Positions 49,426-58,293 of a stretch of DNA of 64,000 nt are shown here, piece by piece. Source of the stretch: SOJA01 sp964598485 (GTDB lineage: Archaea; Thermoproteota; Bathyarchaeia; Bathyarchaeales; Bathycorpusculaceae); assembly GCA_964598485.1 (NCBI GenBank), contig CAZRCD010000001.1, forward strand, positions 62,001 through 126,000. Reading direction: 5' to 3'. The notes under the pieces are model-generated. The model was not told where the DNA came from, did no database searches, and was given only the letters and a program-made list of their open reading frames with translations. The stretch's first letter is position 1; every line of letters starts with the position of its first letter. Both the position numbers and the translations under genes were made by a program.

Positions 49426-51249
49426 CTATTCTCCGATATATATCAGCCAGTATCGCATGTCTTGTGTGATGTCTAGGTATATGCCGTAAATTTTTGGGTG
49501 TGTTACAGCCCAAGCGCTGCTTACGTATAGTGGGACGACTGAGCATTGTTCCGCAGCTATTTCGTCTATTTGAGCGTAAAGTTCTTCTCTGAGGGTTGTG
49601 TTTGTTGTGGCGCGTGCCTGATCATACAAAGCTTCCTGAGTTGCGTTGTGGTAGTTAGTGTGAATCCATGAAGCCCAGTAGAGGAATGCGTAGTCGTCTG
49701 GGTCAACGTAGTCTGGATACCAACCGTATACGTAAGCGTCCATTATCTCGCTATCCCTGTTCTGCTTGTAAGTGGCCCAATCTGCAGATTTCAACGTTAC
49801 ATCTATAACTCCGCTTGCTTCGAGCGCTTCTTTGTAGACAATAGCTTGGTCAGCGCTTGAGGGATAGTGCCCTGAAGATTCATACCACAAGTCAAATGTC
49901 AGCTTGTTAGTCGCGTCATATCCCGCCTCAGCGAGCAAGCTTTGGGTGAGTGCGTAGTTCGCGTCTCCAAGCTTCTGGAACTCTTCAGTATGACCCAACA
50001 TGCCTGGAGGTATTATGCTATACAAAGGTTTCGACAGATTAAGGAAGACCGTCTCGCAAACAGCCGACCTGTCTAAAGCAGCCGCAACCGCCCGCCTTAC
50101 TCTTGTATCGTTAAACGGTGCACGCTTAGTCTGGAAGCAGAGATACTGAACGAAGGCGCCCTTGCCCCACCAAACCTTAACACTAGGATTATCCTCCAAA
50201 TCAAGTACGTCAGTTGGACTAATATGCCTGAACGCCATGTCTATGTCGCCTGCTTCCACAGCTAATCGAAGTGTTGAGGGGCCGCTGTAAAATCTGAGTA
50301 TTATGGTCTTTGTTTTCGGATACTCACTAGTGGCATTCCAGTAGTAGGGATTTTTGTCCAACCGGATCTCAATGTCTCTTCCACCTACACGCGCCCATCT
50401 CGTTAAGTAATATGGGCCGACAAATGCAACTGGAGTGCTCCCGCGTGAATCTCCCGCGTGATATCCAACCTCTTCTATAGGCGCATACGCTGGATTGACA
50501 ATGGCTGATGCTCTGCATGACACGATTCCCAAGAACGGACTGAAGGCGTGGTTCAGGTTGAATCTAACGGTGTAGTTGGCAAGGACTTCTGTACTGTTTA
50601 TGAGCTTATCATATTCTAAGCCTGCTGGTGCACCTTCAGGAATATCGTCTATAAGCGCTATAGCCCTGTCGAAACTATACTGGACGTGTGTTGCATTAAA
50701 CTCTGTGCCGTCTGGAAACGTTACACCTTCCCTCAGATTGAAGTCCCAAACGTCAAAGTCTTCGCTGGCATTCCAGCTTACTGCCAATTCTGGAAGGAAG
50801 TCAGCTCCCGTTTCTGATCCTGGTTTAACGCTGACGAGAGTACCAGCTATGTTCTGCAGAATGCACCATCCGAAATAGTCGTACGCTTGAGCCGGGTCGA
50901 GAGTTTTCTCAACCGAATCAGTCGTCCCCACAATTAATGTTTCCTTTGTCTTTGCAGCCAGAAGTTTCTCTATTGCCGCCAATTTGTCTTGTAACGCGAC
51001 TAGTGTTTGATTGTATGCTAACAGTGTTTCATTGTATGCTCCAAGGCTATTCACCATAAGCGCAGTTATGGTGGTTAGGTCGCTTATTGTTGATGTTAGA
51101 TCTGTCACGCTTCCCGTTAGCGTGGTTACGTCACTTGTTAATGTGGATAAATTGCCTATCGCGGTTGTTATATAATACATTGTGCCACTTGAAACTATGA
51201 TGCCTATTAGAACCAAAACAACTATTGAAAGCTCTATTTTTTCCATCAT
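49426..51249 (-). CDS. Peptide-type ABC solute-binding protein (family 5), membrane-anchored on a coiled-coil stalk
   Basis: 607 residues. An uncleaved N-terminal membrane helix (ELSIVVLVLIGIIVSSGTMYYI) is followed by a heptad stalk of about 65 residues (NLSTLTSDVTTLTGSVTDLT and on to LAAIEKLLAAK), then the substrate-binding domain from about 100: TTDSVEKTLDPAQAYDYFGW, DFNLREGVTFPDGTEFNATHVQYSFDRA, and QTKRAPFNDTRVRRAVAAALDRSAV. No lipobox. The stalk is unusual and would keep the binding domain tethered outside the membrane, perhaps above an S-layer. First gene of the importer operon, with a TATA box at 51291. Confidence 0.92.
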   Translation of the reverse strand: MMEKIELSIVVLVLIGIIVSSGTMYYITTAIGNLSTLTSDVTTLTGSVTDLTSTISDLTTITALMVNSLGAYNETLLAYNQTLVALQDKLAAIEKLLAAKTKETLIVGTTDSVEKTLDPAQAYDYFGWCILQNIAGTLVSVKPGSETGADFLPELAVSWNASEDFDVWDFNLREGVTFPDGTEFNATHVQYSFDRAIALIDDIPEGAPAGLEYDKLINSTEVLANYTVRFNLNHAFSPFLGIVSCRASAIVNPAYAPIEEVGYHAGDSRGSTPVAFVGPYYLTRWARVGGRDIEIRLDKNPYYWNATSEYPKTKTIILRFYSGPSTLRLAVEAGDIDMAFRHISPTDVLDLEDNPSVKVWWGKGAFVQYLCFQTKRAPFNDTRVRRAVAAALDRSAVCETVFLNLSKPLYSIIPPGMLGHTEEFQKLGDANYALTQSLLAEAGYDATNKLTFDLWYESSGHYPSSADQAIVYKEALEASGVIDVTLKSADWATYKQNRDSEIMDAYVYGWYPDYVDPDDYAFLYWASWIHTNYHNATQEALYDQARATTNTTLREELYAQIDEIAAEQCSVVPLYVSSAWAVTHPKIYGIYLDITQDMRYWLIYIGE

Positions 51250-51290
51250 TTATTTTTCACCTTTTTACAAACGCAACATTACATCTGCTA

Positions 51291-51308
51291 GCTTAAATTA
51301 TTTAAAAC
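51291..51308 (-). promoter_or_regulatory. Promoter of the peptide importer operon
   Basis: TTTTAAATAATTTAAG on the minus strand, about 45-60 bases before the binding-protein ATG, which also has AGGTGA as ribosome-binding site. Confidence 0.55.
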
Positions 51309-51470
51309 TTACCCTACTCGTGACAAGCCAGTAAAGCCATATTCGCTAAAACGACAGTTTTAAATAGATTTTTCTATGAAAATTTTCAAAATAAAAAGAA
51401 AAACTATGGACAAATAGTATTTTAATCCAATTCTAAATCAGACGAAATTTGACCACCGTTAGAACCTTAG

Positions 51471-51944
51471 CTACTTAGTCACGAGAACTGGGCAGGGCGC
51501 ATTTCGGATCACTCCATCACTTACACTGCCTAGAAGCAGCTCTCTTATTTTGCTTATACCCCTAGCGCCCATAACAATTAAGTCAAACTCACTGTCTCGA
51601 GCGGCTTTAAGTATCTCTTGAACCGTATGCCCCTCCTTAAGCAAAGTTCCAACTTGGATACCCTCAGCTTTAACCTTATTTTCACCATCCACCAAAATGG
51701 TGGTGCCAGCCTTGCGGGCAGCCTCAATCACCTTGAAAAAATCCGCGGGAGCCATGATTGGAACGCTTGGAGGAGTTAGAGTTGTTGGTTCGGGCATAAC
51801 AATTGGTCTTACACCAACTGAGTATATGTGGAGTAAAGTGATTTTTCCATCAAACCTTTTAGCTATTTGGATAGCGATGTCTAGAGCTCTTAGTGAATGC
51901 TCAGAACCGTCTAACGGAACCAAAATCTTCTCAAACAAGGACAT
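51471..51944 (-). CDS. Universal stress protein (UspA family)
   Basis: 157 residues. ILVPLDGSEHSLRALDIAIQIAKRFDGKITLLHIYS at the N-terminus (ATP-binding Asp) and DLIVMGARGISKIRELLLGSVSDGVIRNAPCPVLV at the C-terminus, the G-x2-G-x9-G-S ATP motif. The ATG at 51944 has GAGGG a few bases upstream. Usual length with a small insertion rich in Pro/Val in the middle. A TTATAAATAAG box lies near 51995. Monocistronic. Confidence 0.93.
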   Translation of the reverse strand: MSLFEKILVPLDGSEHSLRALDIAIQIAKRFDGKITLLHIYSVGVRPIVMPEPTTLTPPSVPIMAPADFFKVIEAARKAGTTILVDGENKVKAEGIQVGTLLKEGHTVQEILKAARDSEFDLIVMGARGISKIRELLLGSVSDGVIRNAPCPVLVTK

Positions 51945-52027
51945 CAAACCCTCTGTGATTTCATTAGTGGTTTTAAGATATAACTTTTAAAGCTTATTTA
52001 TAACTTGGAAAGAATTGAAAGGGGGAA

Positions 52028-55000
52028 TTAGATCCTTAGTTTGTAAAGTCTGTTTGCGAATGTTTGAATTACACTTTGATATTTTGTCTTTAACGTACCT
52101 AGTTTCTTTCTTTGTTTAACCGCAATTATTGTGGCTATCAGACTTATTATCACTAGTATTAACGGAAGTATGTTAGGCTGGAATTCTGTAATTATCCATG
52201 TACCCTCTATTTCGATAAAGTGGCTAGAATGGGAATAGTTAAAGTATATGGAAACATATTCATCATTTTCAGTTACATCGAATTCCCCTGGATTTAAGAC
52301 AGTTCTGTTGATTTTAACAATCCATCCTTCAGGTGCATACAATAACGCTCTTGGAATTGTAACATTGCAGAATCCTGTACCAGTTGCTCCAGTAACACTA
52401 AAGCTTATGCGTTTTGAGTTTGGATTAAAGTTGAAGTCACTCACTGTCGAGTTTGTGAAGATTGGAACGTAATACGTTTTTCCAAGATGATCGATAACTT
52501 CTTGATGGGCTATTTTGAACAGTAAGTCTTTGAGGTCGCTCATTGTTACGTTTTCCCATGTCATAGTTTTGTAATCTAGTGAAGTCATGTTCGGAGTAGG
52601 CATGGTACCTGGTGCATAGAGGAGGATTGTATGCGTTGCGTTAGAACCACCTACTACAGTGATTTTCAATTTTTCAAACTCTCTTGGCGACTCGTAGGGA
52701 CCGATGGTCATGTTGAATAAGCTGCAAAGCTTGAATCTTATCAAGTCTACTTCGTCTTTTACAGAACGCACTCTTAATCCTTCAAATGTTAAAGTCATCC
52801 AGTCTTCGCCTTGTCTTATGTCTGCTTTGAAGTTGCTGATGTCTACTTCAGTTGCATTAAGCATCCGTATTTGTCCGTTTATCACATATGGAGAAGTTAG
52901 CTTTAGGTACTCCACATAACAACTCTTCATGTGATTGAGTTCTGCCTTGAAATCTCCTTTCAGGAGCCATTCAGCGTCGAAATTAATTATACCATTTATG
53001 TAGCTGCATGTTGTATTAAACGAGTCTAGCGTGCAATAGGTTGTGTTTGTACATGATTCAACCAAATCTCTCAATTCTGGGGGCACGGCATCTGGTAGAA
53101 TTGGAATAATCTCATTTTTCATTTGAGTAACGTTAGCTGTAAGTGACGCGTTCAAATTTAGTTGTTGCTCACTACATGAATAATCAATTTCTAGATACAC
53201 ACCTTCAACACCATAGGCTGTAACGTTTGCAATTTTCAACCAAGCTTCACATTGAGCCCTATACTCTAGAGGAACGATTGGAGGCACTAACTGTAATGCG
53301 TTGCTCCACAGAGTTTTTACATCACCACTTAGGGTTAAGTCGATAGACGCTATTTTTGACGTATAATAATAGTCTAACATGAGAGATGCGTCATTAACAG
53401 AAGAGAGGGTTGCATCCACCGCAGCGTAAACAATTGAATGTGTTTCTTCAGAAGCGTATGATCCAAAAAGCATTGATGTCACATATCTTGCTAGCATTTG
53501 TGTGAAGTTTCCACGAAGGGTTGCGTTATAATCTACTCTCGCTCCTTCCGGTGGACCTATAGGCGTTTTTGTCGTGTTCAAAACGGTGCATTCAATCATG
53601 CCTTCAGTCATGTTGTACAGAGAGTTTTCTCCGTGTCCAGGAATCGTGTTGTTAAATTCTGTTAGCATTTCCTCTAACGTTGTCGCGTTTATTTCCATAC
53701 CAAAGTAGTTGCCATATATTACATCAATGGAACCAGTGAATGAGATTTCAGTTTTGTTTCCGCTAAAATATACGATAACGTCCGCTAATGGAAAACCTGA
53801 AAGCACATGAAATGTTATGTTCCCGTTTATTTCATTGTCTGCGTAGTCTGCAAGCACAGTAGCATCTGTAACGTTGAATGGAAATTGAGAAGCGTAGTAA
53901 GAGGGCAACTCTGTTTCTCCCCAGAGACGAGCGTTAAGCATTCCGTCTGAGTACGTGCCATGAAGTGTGAAATCGCTTGAGTTGAATGGATAAGTTGTGC
54001 TTCCAGCAAGTGGCAGAAGCATTGTGGCGTTAAGTTGAGCGTTTAGCATATCGTTGTAATATCTAGATGTAAAGTTTACAGTTGTGGAGTTATAGGGAAA
54101 CTCATGGTATGAGTATGGATATTTAGGAAGCACGATTGTACCGTTAACTGAACCGGTTGTCAAGTCTCCGCTAGTTGAGAAGCCTAACGTAGCATTTACC
54201 GACGGTTGATAATCATATGAGTAGAGGGGATAAATCCGTGTATGGTTGACCGATCCGCTAACCCCTACCGTAGCGTTCGGATAGACAGTGAATTCAATTT
54301 CCATGTTATTCAAAGGCGAATTAAATTGTGTATAGTTATATCTTGTTGAAAGCGCAACCGTTGGGATGTCGCTTAGCGGGCAATACGGCGAAGTCTCTTC
54401 CAAACGTAAGTCTGTTATATTCGTGGGATTGATGTGACAATAGGCAATCATGGGTCCTGAAAAGGTAAAGTTAATTATGTGAACGCCTAGGTCAAGGTCG
54501 GCAACAAAATATTGCCAATAATAAATGTGCTCAGTAGGGCCGTCCATTTTCTCTGCAAGTCCACCTACTGAAATCTGGTAAGCTCCAGCTTCAGTAACAT
54601 TAACTTCTACACCTACTTCTAAATAGTCAAATAAATCGTCAGCGTTTGTGTCGACCCCTGTATCGTGAACCTTGCCGGTTAAATACGCATGCGACTCAAA
54701 TTCGTAGTAAGGATAAACTGTTGGCAAAGCCAGCTGATATAGCTCTTGTAGAAATATCCATGCGCCATAAGAAGTGCAGTAAAGTCTTAGCTCTCCCACG
54801 TATGCTGGATTTATGCCCGCACCATAAATTTTTGGACCATAAACGGTGAAATTCAACAAGTGTAAGCCTATACCAAAGTAGCGGATTTCAGAGTCATATA
54901 TGTACAAGTAGGTAAAATCGTCGCCAATAAGTTCTTCTAAAGTGATATAATACTCGCCAGCATCTGTAACGTTGATTTCCACGCTGATCTGTAAATAGTC

Positions 55001-55909
55001 AAATAAGCCGTTACCGTCTTCATCGATTCCCTCATCAAATATGGTTCCTGTGAAAAATGCTAGGGGATCAAATTCTTTGTAGTTATATGTTTTGTTCAAT
55101 GGACAACTACTGTTATAGTCAAGCTGGTACTGATGATAATCTTCAAGGACGTAAAGGTATATACTGCTAATTCTTGAGACATTGTCCTGTGAAGCATATA
55201 TTTTAGCACCGTTTAGTGAAATATTTAAGGTTGGGATTCCCGAGGAAAAGTAAGCTTGGGAATCATTATGGACATCTATATAGACTCCATCAAGAAGTCC
55301 GTCAACGCTGACTTTGTAGGTTGCAGCGTCTGTTACGTTTATTTCTACTCCGATTTGCAAACTGTTGAAAAGTCCGTCGCTATCGGTGTCAATTCCCTCA
55401 TCGTATATCGTACCAGTGAGAAATGCACCGCAATCAAATTCCGTGTAACTATAAATTTTGGACAACTGTACATCTGAGAGCATATCTATGTCCTTAAAAC
55501 CGTAATCAAAATACTCGAAAAGTACAATCTCTGGAATGCTTTTCGGACTGAAGCGTTCACCATAGATTGCTGTTCCGTAAAAGGATAAGTTAAGCCATTG
55601 TGCGCCTTCATTAAGATAGCTTTCGTCATAACTGTAAAGATAAAGCCAATAGTCATACTCATCCGCAAGGTAATAGGCGTAGACCCTGTAGTTTCCAGCC
55701 TTAGAAACGTTAATTTCCACAGCAACTTCCAAATAGTTATATTTGCCGTCGCCGTCTGTGTCTTTGCCACTATCGCCAGCAATTCCCATCAATTTTGCAC
55801 CGTTTGATGGGGTTGCGGTTGCAGTGTAGTTTTGAGTTATGATTGTAAAAGCTGAAAACAACAGCATACATATCGTTAATAGAGTTATTATTCTCTTTCC
55901 AATTTCCAT
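52028..55909 (-). CDS. Giant secreted surface protein with four tandem repeats and C-terminal anchor
   Basis: 1293 residues. Signal peptide about 1-27 (IITLLTICMLLFSAFTII). Four repeats of about 120-125 residues follow (starts near 40, 162, 284 and 410), each opening with the calcium-type loop DTDSDGLFNSLQIGVEINVT or close variants and ending before a Tyr-rich joint (TYNYKEFD). Residues about 530-1200 are beta-rich, rich in N-x-T/S sites. The C-terminus has a membrane helix (NILPLILVIISLIATIIAV) and a basic tail. Extracellular, membrane-anchored, probably heavily glycosylated. Divergent from an ABC exporter whose promoter shares the gap. Confidence 0.75.
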   Translation of the reverse strand: MEIGKRIITLLTICMLLFSAFTIITQNYTATATPSNGAKLMGIAGDSGKDTDGDGKYNYLEVAVEINVSKAGNYRVYAYYLADEYDYWLYLYSYDESYLNEGAQWLNLSFYGTAIYGERFSPKSIPEIVLFEYFDYGFKDIDMLSDVQLSKIYSYTEFDCGAFLTGTIYDEGIDTDSDGLFNSLQIGVEINVTDAATYKVSVDGLLDGVYIDVHNDSQAYFSSGIPTLNISLNGAKIYASQDNVSRISSIYLYVLEDYHQYQLDYNSSCPLNKTYNYKEFDPLAFFTGTIFDEGIDEDGNGLFDYLQISVEINVTDAGEYYITLEELIGDDFTYLYIYDSEIRYFGIGLHLLNFTVYGPKIYGAGINPAYVGELRLYCTSYGAWIFLQELYQLALPTVYPYYEFESHAYLTGKVHDTGVDTNADDLFDYLEVGVEVNVTEAGAYQISVGGLAEKMDGPTEHIYYWQYFVADLDLGVHIINFTFSGPMIAYCHINPTNITDLRLEETSPYCPLSDIPTVALSTRYNYTQFNSPLNNMEIEFTVYPNATVGVSGSVNHTRIYPLYSYDYQPSVNATLGFSTSGDLTTGSVNGTIVLPKYPYSYHEFPYNSTTVNFTSRYYNDMLNAQLNATMLLPLAGSTTYPFNSSDFTLHGTYSDGMLNARLWGETELPSYYASQFPFNVTDATVLADYADNEINGNITFHVLSGFPLADVIVYFSGNKTEISFTGSIDVIYGNYFGMEINATTLEEMLTEFNNTIPGHGENSLYNMTEGMIECTVLNTTKTPIGPPEGARVDYNATLRGNFTQMLARYVTSMLFGSYASEETHSIVYAAVDATLSSVNDASLMLDYYYTSKIASIDLTLSGDVKTLWSNALQLVPPIVPLEYRAQCEAWLKIANVTAYGVEGVYLEIDYSCSEQQLNLNASLTANVTQMKNEIIPILPDAVPPELRDLVESCTNTTYCTLDSFNTTCSYINGIINFDAEWLLKGDFKAELNHMKSCYVEYLKLTSPYVINGQIRMLNATEVDISNFKADIRQGEDWMTLTFEGLRVRSVKDEVDLIRFKLCSLFNMTIGPYESPREFEKLKITVVGGSNATHTILLYAPGTMPTPNMTSLDYKTMTWENVTMSDLKDLLFKIAHQEVIDHLGKTYYVPIFTNSTVSDFNFNPNSKRISFSVTGATGTGFCNVTIPRALLYAPEGWIVKINRTVLNPGEFDVTENDEYVSIYFNYSHSSHFIEIEGTWIITEFQPNILPLILVIISLIATIIAVKQRKKLGTLKTKYQSVIQTFANRLYKLRI

Positions 55910-55955
55910 TTACATCATCCTTAATTTGATTCTGAAAATATTTACAGCGTGAATG

Positions 55956-55965
55956 CTTATATAAG
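55956..55965 (+). promoter_or_regulatory. Palindromic TATA box between surface protein and ABC permease
   Basis: CTTATATAAG, a self-complementary box usable in both directions; transcription to the right would start about 55985, close before the permease frame. Confidence 0.5.
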
Positions 55966-55993
55966 TTTCATTTATGAAATACCCGTAGGGGAT

Positions 55994-57180
55994 TTGCAAC
56001 GCGGCTCTTAACTTTCTGTTTTCGAAATCTGTTCCGTAGAAAAGTTAGAACAGCCCTATGCGTTTTAGGTGTAGCCCTGGCAACAACCTTCATAATAGCG
56101 GTGGGCTCTACAACAATGCGATACACAACCGTAATCAAGGAAATGAATGTGCTCTTCAGCGGGGAAGTCATGGTTGTCAGCAAAGACGCCATTGTAATTC
56201 AAGCAATTCCAATAGGCGGAGGTATGCTCCCACGGAATTATACAGAAATAAAATTAAAAACTATTGAAGGAGTAGAAAAGGTAGCCCCAATACTGTTTGT
56301 CACACCCATAGGAATCGGCGGAATAATTCAACCAGTGCCTGTAAATTTTAGCATGGGAATACCCGTTGAAGATTGGGGATTGATTCTTGGACCAACCCCA
56401 TTAAAAGGGAATGTCGGACATTTTCCGACAAAGGAATCAAGCAGAGAAGTTGTTGTGGGTGCTTCTCTGGCGGACCAGTACAACTGGACAGTGGGAAAAG
56501 AGATAGTGGTCAACGATCATAGATTAAATGTTACTGGGATTTTAGACACCAAATTAGCCTTGTTAAATCGATGCGTTATAATGCCTCTTAAGCTGGCGCA
56601 AGAAGTTTACAACTATCCGGAAAGTGTTAATATAATCACGGTAAAACCTCTTGACAACTACTCACAGAAAGATTTGGCAGACCTCATAGAGCAGAATATA
56701 ACCTATGTTCAGGCTTTGACAGAAGATGAGAGAAATGACATGATTCAGCCAGTTCTCGCCCAAGTGGAGACTTGGAACATCGGCATACAAACCGTAGTTT
56801 TCATCATGAGCCTAATACTTGTTATGACCGTTACCATCATGAGCGTCTCCGAAAGGCGAAGAGACTTCGCAACCCTAGACGCTATAGGTGCACCATTAAG
56901 CTACGTATTCCGCCTTGTAATCCTAGAAACATCATTGATTGGAGTCTTAGGCGGTATTCTAGGCATAGCCTTCGGCTCCTTGGCGGCACTTGTTTTGTCA
57001 AGCCTTTACACCAGCATTCCACTAGCCCAGTTTTTCCCAAGCATATTCGAAATTGTTCCACCAATTTACATGATTGAAATATTCCTAGCAGTTGTCGCCG
57101 TATGCTGTATTGGAGGAATAATTCCAGCCATCAATGCGATAAGAATGCGAATAGCTGAAGTTTTGAGGGCCGAATATTAA
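55994..57180 (+). CDS. MacB/FtsX-type ABC transporter permease, N-terminus apparently frameshifted
   Basis: The frame ending at 57180 is open from about 55978, encodes RNLFRRKVRTALCVLGVALA for the usual first helix, but has no ATG, TTG or GTG until 56101, inside that helix. A TTG at 55994 lies in the frame one base off; adding one T in CTCTTAAC (about 56005-56010) joins them as QRGSLTFCFRNLF. The rest is typical: an extracellular domain (about 60-250 of the 359 codons after 56101) and three C-terminal helices with TVTIMSVSERRRDFATLDAIGAP. Coupled with an ATPase gene (TAATG overlap). Confidence 0.8.
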
Positions 57181-57854
57181 TGAAGATTAAAACTGTGGAT
57201 TTAACGAGAACATACCGCGTAGGCCCGTCGAAAATAACTGCTGTCAACAAGGTTAATCTTGAAGTCAACAAAGCAACCTTCACAGCGATAGTCGGTCCTT
57301 CAGGCTCGGGAAAATCCACACTACTGAATCTGCTTGGGCTTAACGATTACCCAACCTCCGGAAAAATCTTCATCGACAACACAGATACTTCGCTTCTGTC
57401 AGGTCGTAAGCGAAGGAAAATCCGGCTTTTCCGTATGGGCTTCGTTTTCCAAACTTTCAATCTGTTGCCAACACTTAGTGCATTGGAAAACATAGAGTTG
57501 CCCATGGCTCTAGCTGGCGAAACTCCTAAAGAACAAAGGGAAAAAGCTGTTAGACTTCTTGAGAATGTTGGTTTAGGCGATAGGCTTCACCATATGCCGA
57601 AGGAGCTAAGCATAGGCGAGATGCAACGGGTAGCCATAGCAAGGGCATTAGCCAACGACCCTGAAGTAATAATTGCTGACGAGCTCACAGGCGAGCTTGA
57701 CTCAAAAACAGCCAAAGAAATAATTGATTTACTGTTTAACATAAACAGGAAACATAAGACAACCGTTATTGTGGCAACACATGATGAAAAAATTGTTAGG
57801 GTAGCGGATGCGCTTTACATAATTGGAGATGGCAAACTAAAGGTTGAGCACTAA
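57180..57854 (+). CDS. MacB/LolD-type ABC transporter ATPase
   Basis: 224 residues: Walker A GPSGSGKSTLLNLLG, Q-loop FVFQTFNLLPTLSALENIELP, signature LSIGEMQRVAIARAL (IGE instead of GGQ), Walker B VIIADELTGELDS, H-loop VVATHDEKI. Starts at the last base of the permease stop codon, so the two form one exporter or mechanotransmission complex. The neighbouring giant surface protein is a possible client. Confidence 0.94.
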   Translation: MKIKTVDLTRTYRVGPSKITAVNKVNLEVNKATFTAIVGPSGSGKSTLLNLLGLNDYPTSGKIFIDNTDTSLLSGRKRRKIRLFRMGFVFQTFNLLPTLSALENIELPMALAGETPKEQREKAVRLLENVGLGDRLHHMPKELSIGEMQRVAIARALANDPEVIIADELTGELDSKTAKEIIDLLFNINRKHKTTVIVATHDEKIVRVADALYIIGDGKLKVEH

Positions 57855-57858
57855 GTCA

Positions 57859-58086
57859 TTATAGTAGCGAAAAGTACGTGGATTTTATTTTTCCTTTCCG
57901 GTTGACAATGACTTCGAATTTTTCAGTCCATGGATGTCCTTCCAAGTCTATGGGACACATGCCGTAGATTACCCACACACCATCTTTTTGTTCAACCGAA
58001 GAAACGTTTACTTTTTCCGTGTTTTTCTTTTTCCTAAGGAAATCAACCGCTATTTGTTTAGCATTTTCTTCTGAAACAGCTTGCAT
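57859..58086 (-). CDS. Small PepSY-like protein
   Basis: 75 residues: an N-terminal helix VSEENAKQIAVDFLRKKKN, then strands KVNVSSVEQKDGVWVIYGMC and KFEVIVNRKGKIKSTYF. Helix plus three-strand pattern resembles a single PepSY-type domain, without signal peptide. Function unknown. It faces the ABC ATPase tail-to-tail with four bases between. Confidence 0.6.
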   Translation of the reverse strand: MQAVSEENAKQIAVDFLRKKKNTEKVNVSSVEQKDGVWVIYGMCPIDLEGHPWTEKFEVIVNRKGKIKSTYFSLL

Positions 58087-58293
58087 GCGTGCTTTCCCTC
58101 GCTGCCTCTACTGTCTACGATGAGATGGCATTAAAGGTTATGAATAGAAAATCGTTAGCGAAGTTAAGTATAGGCTTAATCGTGTACATATTCTCTTGCG
58201 ATAAGTTCAAATTAACAAAAACGCCTTTGTTGTCTTAGGCAGCGTGTTTGGAAAAGGAAGACTACGAGGGGGAAAAAGCGAGTAATATTTCAC

